Shown: piece after piece, positions 61,400 to 64,000 of the stretch | Layout: every line of letters starts with the position of its first letter | Numbering within the stretch: position 1 is the stretch's first letter | Origin: an uncultured Dehalococcoidia bacterium | Lineage (GTDB): Bacteria > Chloroflexota > Dehalococcoidia > Lucifugimonadales > G958296245 | Assembly: GCA_958296245.1 (NCBI GenBank) | Contig: OY282458.1 | Span: 620,001-684,000 of the forward strand | Direction: 5' to 3' | Length of the DNA: 64,000 bases | Notes under the pieces: model-generated | Told to the model about the DNA's origin: nothing | What the model saw: only the letters and a program-made list of their open reading frames with translations | Database searches by the model: none | Translations under genes and position numbers: made by a program

Positions 61400-64000
61400 C
61401 TATGGCGCTGCCGCAGGCCTTCGCGCTCTGAGCGCAACCAACCCCGCCAGAATCAGCAGTCCTCCGGCAAGGCTCAACGCCAGCAACAGCCCGCCCGGAA
61501 CAGAGGGGCCGCCTACCGCGGGTAGCGCCGCCGATGGTCTCTGACGACGCTGGTCGCCGAATTCCTGCCAGCTTGCCCTGCCGTCGCCCTTGAAGTCGAC
61601 CTTCAGCGCCGGGTACTCGTGCGCTGTGCCGAAGTCCCAGGGGTCGTCTGGGCCCGTCATCTCATCGTGGTCCCCGTCGGCGTTATCTATGTCGATGTTC
61701 CAAGCGAAGTAGATGCCGGTATAGCCGGCGGGCGACTGAAGCTCGGCCGTAGTCTTGCCTTCGACGCCGGGAATACCCTCGCCCTCGGTGCTTGCCGCAT
61801 GGCCGGAAGCCTCGACGTCCCAGTAGCTGGCGCCGATCCTGGCTATGACGCGGCCATCATCAGTGGTTAGCTTTCCCAGTTGGAAACACGTCCCCGTGGG
61901 TGTTACCAACGTACCGGGTGTTAGCAACGTACCGCCCGCGTAGACGGCAGCGCCAATCCGGCTCCCGACCAGCCCACCGGCGCACTCATCCCCCTTCACG
62001 CTGCCTGTGGCATAGCTCGCCCTGATCGTGCCGAAGTCATGGTTGTTGCCGACCAGTCCGCCCACCCCTTCTTCCCCGGACACGCTGCCCGTGGCGTAGC
62101 TCGCTCTAATCGCGCCATTGTTCTCCCCGACCAGCCCGCCGGCTATTCTACCCTGCGACACGCTGGCTGCGGCATAGCTGGTGACCACGACGCCGGCGCC
62201 GGCATTCAGCCCAACCAGTCCTCCGACTTTATCACCCCCCGACACGTTGCCCGTCGCATAGCTGCCGATGATCGTGCCCCCGTTGCGCCCGACCAGCGCG
62301 CCCACTTCCAGCCCGCCCGACACGTTGGCGCGCGCCAGCCCTACGCGGCGGATGACGCCCGAGAAGCCTACCAAGCTGAACAGCCCGACGTGAAAACTGC
62401 TATGTCTGACAAACAAGCCGGCGATAGTGTGACCATTGCCCTCGAACGTACCCTGGAATGTCCCGGGGGATGACCTGGCGTACCACCCAATCGACAGCCA
62501 GCCTTCACCGCCCTCCCCTCTGCTCCAGCCCCGGTCGACCGAGCCTGATGCGTAGCTGCCGGGGTCGTCGAAGTCCAGGTCTCTTGCCAGCTCGTAGCCC
62601 ACGCAGCCCTCACCGGGGCAGCCCGTACCCACCGCCTCCGAGAACGCCTTGGCATAATCGGCTGCGTGTCTGGGGTGGTCCGCTTCGCCGTCGCCGTCTA
62701 GGTCGTAGCGAATGGCGTCCAGATGCTCCAAGCTGGAGACCTCGATGAGGCCGTCATCATCCGCATCGTAATCGCGCGAGACCGAGGGAGTGGGGGTTGG
62801 CGTCGCCGGAGCGGGCTCACCGTCACCCCCTCCGGCCTCTCCCCTGGGCTGATCGCCGAACTCCTCCCAGCTTGCGATGCCGTCGCCGTCGAAGTCCACC
62901 TGCAGGGCCGGATACTGATCGGCCGAGCCGAAGCTCCAGGGGTCGTCCGCGCCGGTTGTCTCATCATCGTCGCCGTCGGCGTTGTCTATGTCCATATTCC
63001 ATGCGCTGTAGATGTCGGTATAGGTGGTCGGCGCCTGCAACTCGACGGTGGTCTTGCCCTTGGCGCCGGAGTTGAACCCGAATGCCACGCCATACGATTG
63101 CCCGGAGGTTCCGATATCCCAGTAGCTGGCGGCGATCCCGTTCGGGTCATCGTTCACTCCAACCAGCCCGCCTGAGGCCTCCGACACCCTGCCCGTCGCG
63201 TAGCTGGCCCTGATCGTACTTCCGTGAGCGTTGTAGCCGGCCAGTCCGCCGGTCTCCAGTCCGCCGGCCTGGGGATCCCCCGACACGTTGCCCGTGGCGT
63301 AGCTGGATATGATTGTGCCTCCGATGAAGTTGGCCCCGGTTAGGCCTCCGACTTTTCCAATCCCAGACACGCCGCCTGTGGCGTAGCTCGCCGCGATCAT
63401 GTCATAGTTTTCGCCGACCAAGCCGCCAACCCTGCTACTCCCCGACACGTTACCCGTGGCGTAGCTGGCGCTGATATTGCCTTGGGTCTTGTTGTTCCCG
63501 ACCAGCCCGCCGACGCCGCTGCCGATATTCCCCGATACGTTACCCGTGGCGTAGCTGGCGCTGATCGGGCCGCTGTTAGACCCTACCAACCCTCCCGCCA
63601 AGTCATCCCCCGACACGTTGCCCGTGGCATGGCTGCCAATAATCGCGCCCCCGTTGTCCCCAGCCAGGCCGCCGACACCCACGTCCCCCTGCACGCTTCC
63701 CGTAGCATAGCTATCGCTGATCGTGCCCCCCGTGCCCCCCGACCCTTCGTTGCTCCCGACCAAGCCGCCGACCCACCAGTTCCCCCGCACGCTTCCCGTA
63801 GCATAGCTGCCGCTGATCGCGCCATCGTTTGCGCCCGCCAACGCGCCGACCACCCCCCACCCGCTGACTCGGGCCTCGACCAGCCCGACCCGACGGATAG
63901 CGCCTGCACTGCCCACACGCCCGAACAGGCCCACGTCGTCGTCGCGGGCGATGAACAGGTTGGCGATGGTGTGGCCGTTGCCGTCGAAGGTGGAGTTGAA
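61400..64000 (-). CDS. Large GLUG-repeat surface protein with C-terminal sorting-like signal (5' end off window)
   Basis: At least 866 codons are visible; the frame stays open to the right edge (...NSTFDGNGHTIANLFIARDDDVGLFG), so the start is missing. About 15-20 GLUG-type repeats (VGGLVGxN..I..SYATGxVSG) form two blocks, separated by a Pro/Thr linker and an Asp-rich segment (YDADDDGLIEVSSLEHLDAI). Two copies of a DADNADGD-type end domain (WNMDIDNADGDDDE; WNIDIDNADGDHDE) follow each block. The C-terminus has LPAVGG, a hydrophobic span and RARR, like a sortase signal. It is probably an adhesin or surface protein. Confidence 0.87.
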   Translation of the reverse strand, partial: FNSTFDGNGHTIANLFIARDDDVGLFGRVGSAGAIRRVGLVEARVSGWGVVGALAGANDGAISGSYATGSVRGNWWVGGLVGSNEGSGGTGGTISDSYATGSVQGDVGVGGLAGDNGGAIIGSHATGNVSGDDLAGGLVGSNSGPISASYATGNVSGNIGSGVGGLVGNNKTQGNISASYATGNVSGSSRVGGLVGENYDMIAASYATGGVSGIGKVGGLTGANFIGGTIISSYATGNVSGDPQAGGLETGGLAGYNAHGSTIRASYATGRVSEASGGLVGVNDDPNGIAASYWDIGTSGQSYGVAFGFNSGAKGKTTVELQAPTTYTDIYSAWNMDIDNADGDDDETTGADDPWSFGSADQYPALQVDFDGDGIASWEEFGDQPRGEAGGGDGEPAPATPTPTPSVSRDYDADDDGLIEVSSLEHLDAIRYDLDGDGEADHPRHAADYAKAFSEAVGTGCPGEGCVGYELARDLDFDDPGSYASGSVDRGWSRGEGGEGWLSIGWYARSSPGTFQGTFEGNGHTIAGLFVRHSSFHVGLFSLVGFSGVIRRVGLARANVSGGLEVGALVGRNGGTIIGSYATGNVSGGDKVGGLVGLNAGAGVVVTSYAAASVSQGRIAGGLVGENNGAIRASYATGSVSGEEGVGGLVGNNHDFGTIRASYATGSVKGDECAGGLVGSRIGAAVYAGGTLLTPGTLVTPTGTCFQLGKLTTDDGRVIARIGASYWDVEASGHAASTEGEGIPGVEGKTTAELQSPAGYTGIYFAWNIDIDNADGDHDEMTGPDDPWDFGTAHEYPALKVDFKGDGRASWQEFGDQRRQRPSAALPAVGGPSVPGGLLLALSLAGGLLILAGLVALRARRPAAAP

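Noticed and set aside
61900-63850. Regular short repeats (CCCGACACGTTGCCCGTGGC type) resembling a CRISPR array
   Set aside because: They encode GLUG motifs in a continuous reading frame, and the spacers are also similar to each other.

Overview
The window is a GC-rich, gene-dense bacterial chromosome segment. It has bacterial housekeeping genes (nusA, topA, dprA, uvrA, glnS, gltBD), a tRNA-Ser(GGA) with an encoded CCA, and Shine-Dalgarno-preceded starts. An archaellum-type gene cluster in this bacterial setting, together with CcmH/CcmF-type cytochrome c maturation genes and the style of the intergenic repeats, suggests a member of the Chloroflexota (possibly near Dehalococcoidia/SAR202). That placement is inference; there is no rRNA or other decisive marker.

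Layout. 1-1180 is the 5' part of nusA (minus), running off the left edge. 1.6-6.3 kb holds a small orphan gene and the minus-strand run dprA-topA-xerC. 6.6-12.3 kb is accessory: an exported protein, tRNA-Ser, an SDR, two tandemly duplicated metallo-beta-lactamase-fold exported proteins, an aldo/keto reductase and a small phage-type protein. 12.3-21.8 kb is the main highlight, a minus-strand archaellum-like operon: arlB (archaellin with a duplicated outer domain), three 562-bp tandem copies of a Uma2-family gene, arlC/D/E-like, arlG, arlF, arlH, arlI, arlJ and an unknown 145-residue protein. A P-loop/DRTGG gene lies immediately upstream of arlB. 23.1-27.2 kb is a heme-lyase module (ccmH, ccmF, a short CcmI-like protein and an exported protein).

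27.2-37.4 kb carries GNAT, sialidase-like, sulfite-oxidase-like, Nudix, epimerase, folC, fabF-like, SMP-30-like and mutarotase-like genes. 37.6-46.7 kb is an ammonia-assimilation block (two different type I glutamine synthetases, gltB, gltD). 46.8-55.4 kb has uvrA, a nicotinamidase/nicotinate phosphoribosyltransferase-like pair, two nucleotide-kinase-like genes and divergent larB/larE (nickel-pincer cofactor). 55.4-59.2 kb is SDR-glnS-class III aminotransferase. 59.4-61.3 kb is a lower-GC AAA ATPase + DUF4276/TOPRIM-like pair that looks like a two-gene defence module. 61.4-64.0 kb is the 3' end of a large GLUG-repeat surface protein with an LPxxG-like C-terminal sorting signal.

The intergenic spaces carry at least two dispersed repeat families. 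R1 is MITE-like, with inverted ends close to TAACTGTTCAGACT..GTGAGG and a strong internal hairpin. R2 carries a GATATAAT-like box next to a CCTTCCTG/CAGGAAGG hairpin. There is also one copy of a TGTCATTC-ended inverted-repeat element. No CRISPR array, insertion sequence or replication origin was seen.
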